From Sphingomonas yantingensis (GTDB taxonomy: Bacteria; Pseudomonadota; Alphaproteobacteria; Sphingomonadales; Sphingomonadaceae), in NCBI RefSeq assembly GCF_014199325.1, contig NZ_JACIJJ010000003.1, positions 496,001 to 560,000 of the forward strand: a DNA stretch of 64,000 bases, in the 5' to 3' direction. Positions 26,946-35,480 of the stretch are shown piece by piece; positions within the stretch are counted from its first letter, which is position 1, and each line of letters starts with the position of its first letter. The notes beneath the pieces were generated by a model that saw nothing but the letters and a program-made list of their open reading frames with translations, was not told the DNA's origin and did no database searches. Made by a program: the position numbers and the translations under genes.

Positions 26946-27443
26946 ATGATTGTTGAATTGCCCGAAGCCGACCTCGACCGCGTAACACGGGTGCGCGATC
27001 TGATCGTCGCGGTGTTCGCCGCGAACGGAAACCTGATCGAAACGGGCAACCGGCTGACCCATCCGCTCGGGATCACCAGTGCGCTTTGGCAGGTGCTCGG
27101 CGCGCTCGGCTTTGCCGGAACGCCGCTGTCGGTGCCCGAAATCGCCCGGCGCATGGGCCTCACCCGCCAGTCGGTGCAGCGCAATATCGACCTGCTGATC
27201 GAGCGCGGCCTGGTCGCGCGGGCGCCGAACCCGCGCCATCGACGCTCGACACTTGCGATGCTGACCCCGGCGGGGGAAGCGACGCTGGCGCAGGTCGAAC
27301 GACGCCATCACCCCCTGTCCGCACGCATTGCCGACGAGATCGGCGATGCGCGGATCGCCGACGCCCTGCGCGTGCTCAGCGAAATGAACGCCATCCTCGA
27401 ACAAGCATCGGCCGACGCCGATCAGCAAGGAGAAGCCGCATGA
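26946..27443 (+). CDS. MarR-family transcriptional regulator
   Basis: 165 residues from the ATG at 26946. Winged helix: TSALWQVLGALGFAGTPLSV, then EIARRMGLTRQSVQRNIDLL (recognition helix) and the wing NPRHRRSTLAMLTPAG, flanked by dimerisation helices. The large inverted repeat just upstream is its likely site. It shares ATGA overlap with the NmrA-type gene downstream, so that gene and the divergent catalase-related gene are probable targets. No Cys lies in the DNA-binding domain, so it is probably a ligand sensor rather than a thiol-based peroxide sensor. Confidence 0.85.
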   Translation: MIVELPEADLDRVTRVRDLIVAVFAANGNLIETGNRLTHPLGITSALWQVLGALGFAGTPLSVPEIARRMGLTRQSVQRNIDLLIERGLVARAPNPRHRRSTLAMLTPAGEATLAQVERRHHPLSARIADEIGDARIADALRVLSEMNAILEQASADADQQGEAA

Positions 27444-28294
27444 TCTTTCTTACCGGCGCCACCGGCAGCATCGGTGGCCATCTCGCCCGCATCCTGGGGG
27501 AACGCGGGGTCAAGGCGCGGGCGCTGGTGCGCAAGGCAGCGGACGGGGACCGCCTGCGCGCGCTGGGGCATGAGCCGGTGACCGGCGACCTTGCCGATCC
27601 CGATCCGCTCGCCGCCGCGATGGCGGGCTGCGACACGCTGTTCCTGCTGCCCCCGCCCCTCCAGAACCAGACCGAGCTGGAGGCAAATGCGCTCGCCGCG
27701 GCCACCCGGGCGGGGCTGTCGCGGGTCGTCAAGATCTCCGCCGGCGATGCCAACATCGCCTCGCCGGTTCCCTGGGCAAAGGCGCATGCGATCGGCGAGC
27801 TCGCGCTGCATCGATCGGGGCTTCGCTGGACGATCCTGCGCGCCTCCGCCTTCTATCAGAATCTCGAGAAACTCAACCGGCCGATCCGCAAGGGCACGCT
27901 GCCGATCGCAGCGGGGCGCGGCAACGCGGCCTTCATCGATGCCGCCGACGTGGCGGCGGTGGCGGCGTGCGTGCTGCTGGAGGACGGGCACGATGCGGCG
28001 ACCTATCACCTGACGGGCCCGGAGGCGCTGACGATGAAGCAGATCGCCACCGCACTCACCGCCGCGCGCGGCAAGCCGGTCCGCTACCTCGACCTGCCGA
28101 CGCCGCTCTATCGCGCCTCGATGAAGCTTGCCGGCGTCGACCGATGGCTCAGGCGCGGCCTCGTCGCGCAATATGCCGATGTCGTCGCGAAGGGACACGA
28201 CATCGCCGTGACGCATGAGGTGCGCCGGATCACCGGTCGCGCGCCCAAGCCGTTCGCAACCTGGGCGGCGGAGCATCGCGACCGGTTCCTTTGA
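27440..28294 (+). CDS. NmrA/NAD(P)-binding SDR-like protein
   Basis: 284 residues. Rossmann start FLTGATGSIGGHLARILGER with the G-x-T-G-x-x-G motif and ALVRKAAD after the second strand (R for NADPH). It lacks the Y-x3-K catalytic pair, as usual for NmrA/QorB-like proteins, and contains TILRASAFYQNLEKLNRPIR and YHLTGPEALTMKQIATAL. Members are redox sensors or quinone reductases. Coupled to marR (ATGA). Likely a stress or quinone response function. Confidence 0.8.
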   Translation: MIFLTGATGSIGGHLARILGERGVKARALVRKAADGDRLRALGHEPVTGDLADPDPLAAAMAGCDTLFLLPPPLQNQTELEANALAAATRAGLSRVVKISAGDANIASPVPWAKAHAIGELALHRSGLRWTILRASAFYQNLEKLNRPIRKGTLPIAAGRGNAAFIDAADVAAVAACVLLEDGHDAATYHLTGPEALTMKQIATALTAARGKPVRYLDLPTPLYRASMKLAGVDRWLRRGLVAQYADVVAKGHDIAVTHEVRRITGRAPKPFATWAAEHRDRFL

Positions 28295-28349
28295 TCCGCT
28301 TCAGGGCTGTGAAGGGGGCCGGCGCTTCAGCCGAGCCCCGATACTAGTT

Positions 28350-29081
28350 CTAGACCTGCCGCATGCCGCCATCGACGCAGAGCTCGGCGCCGGTAATGAA
28401 GCTGGCGCCGTCGCTCAGGAGGAACACCGCCGCGGACGCGACCTCGTCGGCGCGCGCCATTCGCGCGAGTGGAATGGGGGCGGTCAGCTGCTGCCGCACT
28501 TCCTCCGACACTGCTGCCATCATGTCGGTATCGGTCGGCCCCGGTGCTACGACGTTGACGCGGATGCCGCGCGGCGCCAGCTCGGCTGCCCAGCTACGGG
28601 CATAGGAGCGCAGCGCTGCCTTGGTCGCAGCATAGGTGCTGAATGGCGTCACGCCCATGACATCGGCGATCGAACCCACCAGCACCACCGACCCGCCGTC
28701 GCTCAGGACTGGAAGCGCTGCTCTCATCGCGAACAAGGCGCCGCGTACGTTGACGGCGAAATGCCGATCGAAATGCTCGCCCGTCGCCTCTGCGATCGTC
28801 GCCGGCTCGGAGAGCCCGGCATTCAGGACGAGGGCATCGATACGCCCGTGTCGCCGCGCCACCTGTGTGATCACCCGTTCGAGGTCGGCCTGGTCGGCAG
28901 CATCGGCGACCATCCCGTACGCTCGCGCGCCGATACTCTCGGCTGCCGCCCTGACTTCTTCCGCCCGTCGCCCTGTCAGGACGACCGTAGCCCCTGCATC
29001 GGCGAGCTGTCGCGCCGTAGCAAAGCCGATCCCCTTCGCGCCGCCAACCACGAGCGCGATCTTGCCAGTCATTCCAATCAT
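28350..29081 (-). CDS. Short-chain dehydrogenase/reductase
   Basis: 243 residues. G-G-A-K-G-I-G cofactor motif (VVGGAKGIGFATARQLADAG), TGRRAEE after the second strand (Arg suggests NADP), NAG (VLNAGLSEP), catalytic Ser in LVGSIADV and Y-x3-K in FSTYAATKAALRSYARSW, then the PG motif and GAELCVDGGMRQV end. GGAAGGGTGAG precedes the ATG. Divergent from an HxlR regulator 82 nt away, the usual set-up for an inducible quinone/aldehyde-detoxifying SDR. Confidence 0.87.
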   Translation of the reverse strand: MIGMTGKIALVVGGAKGIGFATARQLADAGATVVLTGRRAEEVRAAAESIGARAYGMVADAADQADLERVITQVARRHGRIDALVLNAGLSEPATIAEATGEHFDRHFAVNVRGALFAMRAALPVLSDGGSVVLVGSIADVMGVTPFSTYAATKAALRSYARSWAAELAPRGIRVNVVAPGPTDTDMMAAVSEEVRQQLTAPIPLARMARADEVASAAVFLLSDGASFITGAELCVDGGMRQV

Positions 29082-29163
29082 CAGCTCACCCTTCCATTTG
29101 AGAAGGGGGTCCAGATATATGACGGATATCTGCTATCAAGAACGCACCTGGAGTAGCGTAGAT

Positions 29164-29538
29164 ATGGCGAACGATATCGATCTTCAGGCGCTGTCGGACG
29201 CGGCGGTGCTGGACGTTCCCCGCATCCGTCCGGTCCTCGAGAAGATTGCGGACAAATGGACGATCATGATCCTGACCGTTTTGTGTCCCCAGCCGGCACG
29301 ATTCAACGAGATCAAGCGACGCCTCGGCACGATCACCCACAAATCGCTGGCCGACGCGCTGAAACGGCTCGAACGCGACGGGCTCGTCACGCGCACCGTT
29401 ATCCCGACGACGCCGATCGGCGTGGTCTATGCGATCACGCCGATCGGCCACTCGCTTCGCGAGCCCTTCGAGGCGCTTTGCGCATGGGCGTCTTCGCATG
29501 GAGCGGAGATGATGGGATCGAGCACGATGAACACTTGA
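29164..29538 (+). CDS. HxlR-family transcriptional regulator
   Basis: 124 residues from the ATG at 29164 (GGAG upstream); an in-frame ATG at 29119 would add 15 residues but leave only 37 nt to the divergent gene. The winged helix is canonical: VLEKIADKWTIMILTVLCPQ, PARFNEIKRRLGTITHKSLA, DALKRLERDGLVTRTVIPTT. There is one Cys near the N-terminal helix (VLCPQ), possibly a thiol sensor. Probably represses the divergent SDR gene. Confidence 0.88.
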   Translation: MANDIDLQALSDAAVLDVPRIRPVLEKIADKWTIMILTVLCPQPARFNEIKRRLGTITHKSLADALKRLERDGLVTRTVIPTTPIGVVYAITPIGHSLREPFEALCAWASSHGAEMMGSSTMNT

Positions 29539-29546
29539 TCGTGGAA

Positions 29547-29607
29547 GACCCAATTGCGGCCGTTCGATTCGGCAAGAGCCCCCTCCAACTTCCGACATCC
29601 GTTCAGG
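29547..29607. repeat. Dispersed intergenic repeat copy
   Basis: GACCCAATTGCGGCCGTTCG, then about 30 nt later CCGACATCCGTTCAGG. Related to the copies at 37234, 42044, 43399 and 54391. Confidence 0.45.
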
Positions 29608-29702
29608 TGGTAGGCCTCGGGCGCGGCCCCGGTGCTGCTCGAAGGGCGCGCTGGCCCCCTACCGTAGGTCGATAGGCAGGGGCGACAAGAATGTCGCCGG
29701 CC

Positions 29703-30392
29703 TCAACCTGTGGGCTGCCTGGCGATCTGCTCGTCCGCGAGTGCCGGCAGGTCGTCGACCGACAGAGTGCCGCTCGCCAGCCCGGCCCGCACATCCCTGA
29801 ACTGCTGTTCGGCGAGCGCGTCCACCTCGCGCTGCGCCTTCTGCCACGCGGCCGCCTGCTCGACGGTCGGAGGTGGAGGCGAAGGTTCCGGGTTAGCGGG
29901 GGGGCGGTCTGGCCTCCGGACCCGGAAGGGCCAGAGGCCGCTCCAGCGATAGGTGTCGTCCCAGCGGGGACCCGCGCGATGCACCGCCCACCACTTGGAG
30001 CCAGCCTCGACCTTCTCGGTGCCGGATGTCAGCATCGCGTCCAAGAAAACCCGGTGGGTCGCCTCCCACGACCTGAGCATGGTGTCGCAATAATAGTCGT
30101 GTATGACGGAGGCTTCCCGGTAAGGAGGATCGTAGGGCGAACCGGCGATAGTCCAAGCAAGTCGCGGGATGGAGGCACCATCGACAAGTGCCCCCTTCTT
30201 TGCCGTCCACATCAGGCCCTGCGGGTCACGATATCGGAAGTCTCTCAGCAGCCTCATCCTGCTAGACCCGGGCAGCCACTCCGTCTGCGGAGCTTCGAAG
30301 TATTTCGCTCCCGCCTCTGCGAGAAGCGCTGTGGGAAGGCCGAGGAACGGGAGCGCAAGCCCGAGCCGCAAAACGTTTCGCCGATCTTCCAT
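29703..30392 (-). CDS. DUF1353 protein with signal peptide
   Basis: 229 residues. N-terminal RRNVLRLGLALPFLGLPTAL resembles a Tat- or Sec-type signal. The DUF1353 core is clear: VDGASIPRLAWTIAGSPYDP, YREASVIHDYYCDTMLRSWE with the conserved H-D-Y-x-C pattern, and AMLTSGTEKVEAGSKWWAVH. A Pro-rich region and a charged helical tail follow. The family occurs in phage and bacteria and is of unknown function. Transcribed alone. Confidence 0.75.
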   Translation of the reverse strand: MEDRRNVLRLGLALPFLGLPTALLAEAGAKYFEAPQTEWLPGSSRMRLLRDFRYRDPQGLMWTAKKGALVDGASIPRLAWTIAGSPYDPPYREASVIHDYYCDTMLRSWEATHRVFLDAMLTSGTEKVEAGSKWWAVHRAGPRWDDTYRWSGLWPFRVRRPDRPPANPEPSPPPPTVEQAAAWQKAQREVDALAEQQFRDVRAGLASGTLSVDDLPALADEQIARQPTG

Positions 30393-30719
30393 GAGCGCCT
30401 CCCGTCAAGGTCGCGTGAATCCTGCTCCGCACTTGCGGCGCGTGCAAGGCCGTACCGGGCGAGCAGGTCGCGACCGACCAGGCTTCCAGAGTCGACGCGG
30501 CCGAGATGCGCGCTCCCCGCGCTCCGATCCACATCTTGCGGGAAGCCGAATCGTCGCGAGGGACCACATTTTGCCAGATGCGGGGACGTCGAGAGCTCAT
30601 GAATGCTAAGCTGACCCAAAAGTGGACGCCGCGACCATCCGAGCGCGTTCCCGAAAACAGCCGTTTGTTCATATCAATGGCCTCGATTCTTTATGAACCT
30701 GTCTCGAAGGCTTTGGCTT
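30393..30719. other. Intergenic region with a diverged repeat
   Basis: About 330 bp. A diverged copy of the dispersed repeat is at 30613-30672 (GACCCAAAAGTGGACG ... AACAGCCGTTTGTTCAT). No gene is supported. Confidence 0.5.
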
Positions 30720-31895
30720 CTATAGCCCCAGCTTGAAGCGGACGGCCGGCACGACCGCCGGCGCGATGTCGGGGCGTCCGCCAGGCTGGAACACGACCTG
30801 CAAATCCGGCTGGATGCTCAGCCATTTTGCGATCGCAAGGCGGTAGGAAGCCTCAATGACAACCTCGTGCCGGCCCGCCCGCGCCTCGCGACGATAGGGA
30901 GCGCCGAACCGGGCGATCGCCACAGACACGCCCGCCTGATCGTCGGATCGCGCGGTGCCGATGCTTGTCTGGACCAGGCCGGCTCCCAGATAGCCAGCAA
31001 TCGGATTGTATCGCTGGTCCGCCGCGCCGACGCGAAGCCAGCCCGTGAGCCCCGCCCCGCCGCGTTCGCCGCTTCCCGTCAACTGGTGCTCGGCGAAGGC
31101 ATAGGTGCCGCCATTGCCGGCGGCGGGTCGCCCCCCGTCGATCGGGTCGAACTGCGCGGTGTAGCGCCAGCTCCCAAGCCCTATCTTGGTGCCGCGGGTC
31201 AGATAGTTCGCCTCGGCGATCACGAGGGCGCCGTCGCCGCGGGCAAAGCGGACCACCGTCGCCTCCGGCCGGGCGGGATCGCCGGGCACGCCGTCCAGCA
31301 CTGCGGCCCGTAGCAACAATCGGTCCCAAGGTGCCCATTCACCGCGCACCGCCAGCGACGTGACCGGAAAGATCGACGGTCCGTTCCGCCCGCTTTGCGC
31401 AAGGTCGGCGCCGATCCCGTGCGATGACAGCATGAACAGGCCGCCGCTGATCGTCGTGTCGAACTCGGAATTGAGGTTGTACAGCCCCGCCTTTACCGAC
31501 CCGCGCGAGCCGATTGCCTGTTCGGCCCATGCCTCGAACAGGCGGGCTGCCTTCACGCCGGTTTCGATGTTCGACACGGTCTGCAGGTCGCCGACGAACG
31601 CGTCCGAAAAACCAACGCCGTTGTTGTGGATAACATAGGCGAACAGCCGCCCGCCCTGCCAACCGATCGCCCGCTCGCCATCCACCGCGACCTGCAGATC
31701 AAGATTGTCGAGATAGCGCGTATCACGTCGCAGCCCGCCGGATAGGACGCTGCGAACCTCGCCGGTATAGACGCCCGACAGCGTGACCGCACCCTTCGCA
31801 CGCTCGTTCGCCGATCGCGGATAGCCGGTCGGCCGCTCGTCCTGGGCATAGGCTGCGCTCGATACCGCGAGCGCCAGCCAGGCGAGCCGTTTCAC
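30720..31895 (-). CDS. OprB-type carbohydrate-selective porin
   Basis: 391 residues from a GTG at 31895 that overlaps the upstream stop (GTGA). Signal peptide (VKRLAWLALAVSSAAYA), then the OprB pattern: GAVTLSGVYTGEVRSVLSGG, RLFAYVIHNNG, RLFEAWAEQAIG..GSVKAGLYNLNSEFDT, MLSSHGIGADLAQSGRNGPS, FPVTSLAVRGEWAP, and a beta-barrel ending VVPAVRFKLGL. Outer-membrane channel. Operon position directly after an ABC importer suggests that it supplies that importer's substrate across the outer membrane. Confidence 0.8.
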   Translation of the reverse strand: MKRLAWLALAVSSAAYAQDERPTGYPRSANERAKGAVTLSGVYTGEVRSVLSGGLRRDTRYLDNLDLQVAVDGERAIGWQGGRLFAYVIHNNGVGFSDAFVGDLQTVSNIETGVKAARLFEAWAEQAIGSRGSVKAGLYNLNSEFDTTISGGLFMLSSHGIGADLAQSGRNGPSIFPVTSLAVRGEWAPWDRLLLRAAVLDGVPGDPARPEATVVRFARGDGALVIAEANYLTRGTKIGLGSWRYTAQFDPIDGGRPAAGNGGTYAFAEHQLTGSGERGGAGLTGWLRVGAADQRYNPIAGYLGAGLVQTSIGTARSDDQAGVSVAIARFGAPYRREARAGRHEVVIEASYRLAIAKWLSIQPDLQVVFQPGGRPDIAPAVVPAVRFKLGL

Positions 31896-33184
31896 ACCGC
31901 ATCCTCGAGGCTGAAGACGTCGCGATCCTCGTGATAGGCGAAGATCTCGGCGTAGCGGCCCCATTGGGTGACCGTGCGAAGCGTCTCAGCGGCGAAGGCG
32001 GGCGACATGTGATCCTCCAGCTCGTCGCGGAAACGGTCGGCGCGCGCCGGCTGACCACCACGCTCGTCGAGGATATGGCGGATATGCGCGGCGAGCGGAA
32101 CGTGCGCGATCAGCGCCCGTCCGAACATCGCCTTTCGCGCATCCACGTCGGCAGCGGCATAGGCATGGGCATCCTCGGTCAGGATGAGCTCGCCGCCGCG
32201 CAGTTCCGCCAAGCGCAGCATCGTCAGCGTCTCGGCGACGGGGAACAGGTCGTCAATCTCGAGCAGCCGCTGATCGGCCAGCACCGCCAGCGGCGCGCGG
32301 CCATCGAACGGCGCTGCCGCCGCCGCCTCTATCAGGCCGGCGAGGCTGTTGGTCGAGACCCGCGGCAGCGGCATCGCCGCACCCTTGGGGTGCGCCGCCG
32401 CATCGGGCGCGCGGTCGGTCATCCGCGCATAGATGGCATCGACCAGGCGGCGGAACGCCGGGTCCAGCCGATCGCGCGGGTGCGACAGGGGCACCGGAAT
32501 CTCGGCGGCGATCCGGCCGGGGTTCGAGGCGAACACCAGGATGCGGTCGCACATCAGCACCGCCTCCTCGATATTGTGCGTGACGAGAAGCATCGAGCGG
32601 ATCGGCATCCGCCCCTCGAACCACAGGTCGAGAAGGTCGGTGCGCAGCGTCTCCGCCGTCAGCACGTCGAGCGCAGAGAAGGGCTCGTCCATCAGCAGCA
32701 GCGCCGGATCGACGACCAGCGCGCGGGCGAGGCCGACGCGCTGGCGCATCCCGCCCGACAGCTCCTTGGGATAGGCGCTTTCGAACCCATCGAGGCCGAT
32801 CAGGTCGATCGCCGCCAGCGCACGCGTGCGGCGTTCGGCGGGGGGCACTGCCTGTGCCTCCAGCCCCAGTTCGACATTCTGTAGCACGGTCAGCCAGGGG
32901 AAAAGCGCAAAGGTCTGGAACACCATCGCCACGCTGGGTGCGGTACCGTCCGCGGCGGGTACGAAGTCGATGCTGCCCGCATCGGGGCGGATCAGCCCGG
33001 CGATCGCGCGCAGCAGCGTCGACTTGCCCGAACCCGACCTACCGAGCAGGCCGACGACTTCGCCCTCGCGCAGCGTCAGATCGACGCCTTCAAGGACCAA
33101 GCGGCCATCCTTCCCCGGCGCGCCGTAGCGATGTTCGACCCCAGCGACACGGACGATCTCGGCGGAGGTTGCAGATGCGGTCAT
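31892..33184 (-). CDS. ABC importer ATPase, nitrate/sulfonate type with AAA-associated C-terminal domain
   Basis: 430 residues from the ATG at 33184 (GGGAG upstream). ATPase part: GRSGSGKST, Q-loop VFQTFALFPW, signature LSGGMRQR, Walker B LLLMDEPFSALD, switch TVTH-type LLVTHN. The sequence is of the NrtD/SsuB/TauB class. The extra domain (about 280-430: LAGLIEAAAAAPFDGRAPLA, RLLEIDDLFPVAETLTMLRL, FRDELEDHMSPAFAAETLRT) matches the AAA-associated C-terminal domain fused to some of these ATPases. It follows the permease gene by 17 nt. No substrate-binding protein gene is present. Confidence 0.9.
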   Translation of the reverse strand: MTASATSAEIVRVAGVEHRYGAPGKDGRLVLEGVDLTLREGEVVGLLGRSGSGKSTLLRAIAGLIRPDAGSIDFVPAADGTAPSVAMVFQTFALFPWLTVLQNVELGLEAQAVPPAERRTRALAAIDLIGLDGFESAYPKELSGGMRQRVGLARALVVDPALLLMDEPFSALDVLTAETLRTDLLDLWFEGRMPIRSMLLVTHNIEEAVLMCDRILVFASNPGRIAAEIPVPLSHPRDRLDPAFRRLVDAIYARMTDRAPDAAAHPKGAAMPLPRVSTNSLAGLIEAAAAAPFDGRAPLAVLADQRLLEIDDLFPVAETLTMLRLAELRGGELILTEDAHAYAAADVDARKAMFGRALIAHVPLAAHIRHILDERGGQPARADRFRDELEDHMSPAFAAETLRTVTQWGRYAEIFAYHEDRDVFSLEDAV

Positions 33185-33201
33185 GGCGTTACTCCCGAAC
33201 G

Positions 33202-34929
33202 TCAGGCGAGCCGCAGCCGCCGCTCGGCATAGCCATAGAGCGGGCGCCACAGCAGGCGATTGAAGGCGATGACGAAGATCGACATCACCGCGATGCCGAG
33301 CGTGACGCGTGCCATGTCGCCGGCGGCGGTGGCGCGCGCGATATAGGCGCCGAGGCCCGCGGCCTCGACCCGGTCCCGGCCCCACGACACCGCCTCCGCG
33401 ACGATGCTCGCGTTCCAGGATCCGCCCGAGGCGGTGAGCGCACCCGTTACGTAATAGGGAAAGATCGCCGGCAGCCCCAGCCGCCGCCACCAGCGAAGGC
33501 CCGTGAGCCCGTTCAGGCGCGCGACCTCGCGCAGGTCGTTGGGGATCGCGCTGGCCCCGGCGATCACGTTGAACAGGATGTACCACTGGGTGCCGAGCAC
33601 CATCAGCGGCGACAACCAGATGTCGGGATCGAGCCGCCAGCGCAGGATCGCGATCACAACGAACGGGAACAGCACGTTGGCCGGGAACGCCGCAAGGAAC
33701 TGCGCGGCGGGCTGAAGCCGCTCGGCCCAGCGTGGGCGAAGGCCGATCCACACGCCGACGGGGACCCAGATCAGGCTGGCCGCGGCGATCAGCGCGACGA
33801 CGCGGGCCATCGTCAGGACGCCGAAGCCGAGCACGTTGCGCACGTCCGACCAGCCGAGCCGCGCCGAGAGATAGCTCGCAACGCTCCAGCCGCCGGCGAT
33901 GACGGCGACGAGAATCACGACCCGCCAGACGCGCAGAGAGCCGCGGCGCCGTGCCGGTGCGGAACGGTGCGCCTGCCCGTGTTTCCTCGACCGCCGTGGA
34001 GGTCGCGCGCCGAGTTTCCGCAGCGGTGCTAGCAGCAGGGCAAACAGCCGCGTCCGCCTGAAGAGGTCGTACACCCACGACCGCGGCCGCGTCTGTGCCG
34101 CCGTCTGTTCGAAGCGGAAGCGGTCGGCCCAGGCGACGACGGGCCGGAACACGAGTTGATCATAGGCCAGGATGACGCCCGCCATCGCCGCGACCGCCCA
34201 GCCGACGCTGGCGAAATCGCCCACATCGATGGCGAGCGCGAGGTAAGAACCGATGCCGGGCAGCAGGACGCGCGTTTCGCCGACGCTGATCGCTTCTGAC
34301 GCGACGACGAAGAACCAGCCGCCCGACATCGACATCATCGTGTTCCAGACCAGCGCTGGCGTCGCGAACGGCAATTCGAGGCGGACGAAGCGTCGCCACG
34401 GCGACAGGCCGAAGCTCGCCGAAACCTCGCGCAGATCCTCGGGCACCGTGCGCAGCGACTGATAGAAGCTGAACGCCATGTTCCATGCCTGGCTGGTGAA
34501 GATCGCGAAGATCGCCGCCAGTTCCACGCCCATCTGCCGCCCGGGGAACAGGCCCATGAAGAAGGTGACCGTGAAGGTCAGGAAACCGAGGATCGGCACC
34601 GACTGAAGAATGTCGAGCGTCGGGATGATGAGCATCTCCGCCCGGCGACTCTTTGCCGCCAGCGCGGCGGCGGCGAAGGTGAAAACGAGGCTGGCGGCCA
34701 GCGCCGCGAACATGCGCAGCGTCGTGCGCAGCGCATAACCCGGCAGGTTGGCCGGATCGAGCGTCACCGGCACCTGCCGTAGCCGAGCCAGCGGCTCCGC
34801 CATCCCCTCCGCCCCCCTCGCGATCAGCACCGCGACGGCGGCGAGCAGCACGAACACGGCGATGTCGCTCGCCAGCGTGCCGTCGCGGCGGGCGCCGGCG
34901 CCGGGCGACCAGGCATTCCACACGATCAT
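33202..34929 (-). CDS. Fused ABC permease (two binding-protein-dependent transport domains)
   Basis: 575 residues containing two permease modules: about 60-275 (EAA-like loop DLREVSASFGLSPWRRFVRL) and about 345-570 (loop DLREVARLNGLTGLRWWRRL), separated by a basic linker (PPRRSRKHGQAHR). Such tandem permeases pair with the AAA-associated ATPases. Start ATG at 34929 overlaps the stop of the 50-codon gene upstream (ATGA). With the ATPase and OprB porin this forms an uptake operon for an unidentified small solute (nitrate-, sulfonate- or cyanate-like by class). The lack of a periplasmic binding protein is notable. Confidence 0.9.
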   Translation of the reverse strand: MIVWNAWSPGAGARRDGTLASDIAVFVLLAAVAVLIARGAEGMAEPLARLRQVPVTLDPANLPGYALRTTLRMFAALAASLVFTFAAAALAAKSRRAEMLIIPTLDILQSVPILGFLTFTVTFFMGLFPGRQMGVELAAIFAIFTSQAWNMAFSFYQSLRTVPEDLREVSASFGLSPWRRFVRLELPFATPALVWNTMMSMSGGWFFVVASEAISVGETRVLLPGIGSYLALAIDVGDFASVGWAVAAMAGVILAYDQLVFRPVVAWADRFRFEQTAAQTRPRSWVYDLFRRTRLFALLLAPLRKLGARPPRRSRKHGQAHRSAPARRRGSLRVWRVVILVAVIAGGWSVASYLSARLGWSDVRNVLGFGVLTMARVVALIAAASLIWVPVGVWIGLRPRWAERLQPAAQFLAAFPANVLFPFVVIAILRWRLDPDIWLSPLMVLGTQWYILFNVIAGASAIPNDLREVARLNGLTGLRWWRRLGLPAIFPYYVTGALTASGGSWNASIVAEAVSWGRDRVEAAGLGAYIARATAAGDMARVTLGIAVMSIFVIAFNRLLWRPLYGYAERRLRLA

Positions 34930-35078
34930 CGCGCCGCGCGCCTATCGGCGCGAAGCGCATCGACGCCTTCGAGCATCGCAAACGCGCGCAAGATCCGGCC
35001 GCGCTGCACGGGGCAGCGGCGGCAGCTGGCGATCACGGCATCGGCACGGGCAACCACCCGGTCATTCAAGGTCGGCAT
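34926..35078 (-). CDS. 50-residue CxxC protein at the head of the ABC operon
   Basis: Starts MPTLNDRVVARADAVIASCR and contains ASCRRCPVQRGRI (C-x2-C, about residues 19-22), then a basic C-terminus. GGAGGG sits 5 nt before the ATG at 35078 and the TGA overlaps the permease ATG (ATGA). Both features argue that it is translated. A lone C-R-R-C-P could bind metal or form a redox switch. No family recognised. Confidence 0.65.
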   Translation of the reverse strand: MPTLNDRVVARADAVIASCRRCPVQRGRILRAFAMLEGVDALRADRRAAR

Positions 35079-35480
35079 CGCGACCCTCCTTCATCGGCTT
35101 GGCATGAACCGAGGGAGGGCCGGCGAGCGTCTGCTAGCCGCGTTCCCTCGATCCATGGCTACCCCGCGCATTCACGGCAGCAGCAAAGTCGCTACTGTCC
35201 GCGTCGCAGGGCATGGGTTGAGATCGAGACGGCATCGGGGTTCCTGTCGGTCGCGTGGATCGAGCCGCGCCACTCGCGGGTGGTTATAAAGCCGGGTTAA
35301 AAAAGGCAACGCAGAAATGAGACAATGTCCGTCAGTATATGCGGTATATACCTTGGTATATATCGCTGATTTGCTGATAGGATTGCCAGCGTTTCACGCT
35401 ATCGCTCTATCGAGCAAAAGCCGATATTCTTGATATCGTCAGTGAAGGAAACTGCTCATCGGACGAGGGATTTACGCCTG
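35079..35480. other. Divergent regulatory region
   Basis: About 400 bp between the ABC operon and the histidine-kinase gene. The right half is AT-rich and carries a strong inverted repeat at 35341-35366. No gene is supported. Confidence 0.6.
35341..35366. promoter_or_regulatory. Inverted-repeat operator upstream of the two-component genes
   Basis: Perfect 8-bp arms TATATACC-TT-GGTATATA (35345-35362), extended by GC/GC at the outer ends, in AT-rich DNA about 115 nt before the kinase start. A LuxR-type response regulator dimer would fit such a site. Confidence 0.5.

Noticed and set aside
32854..34032. Long plus-strand frame opposite the ABC permease
   Set aside because: Highly basic, His/Arg-rich and without motifs; the minus strand encodes clear transport proteins.
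35104..35289. Small plus-strand frame in the ABC/kinase gap
   Set aside because: Ser/Arg-rich composition and no ribosome-binding site.
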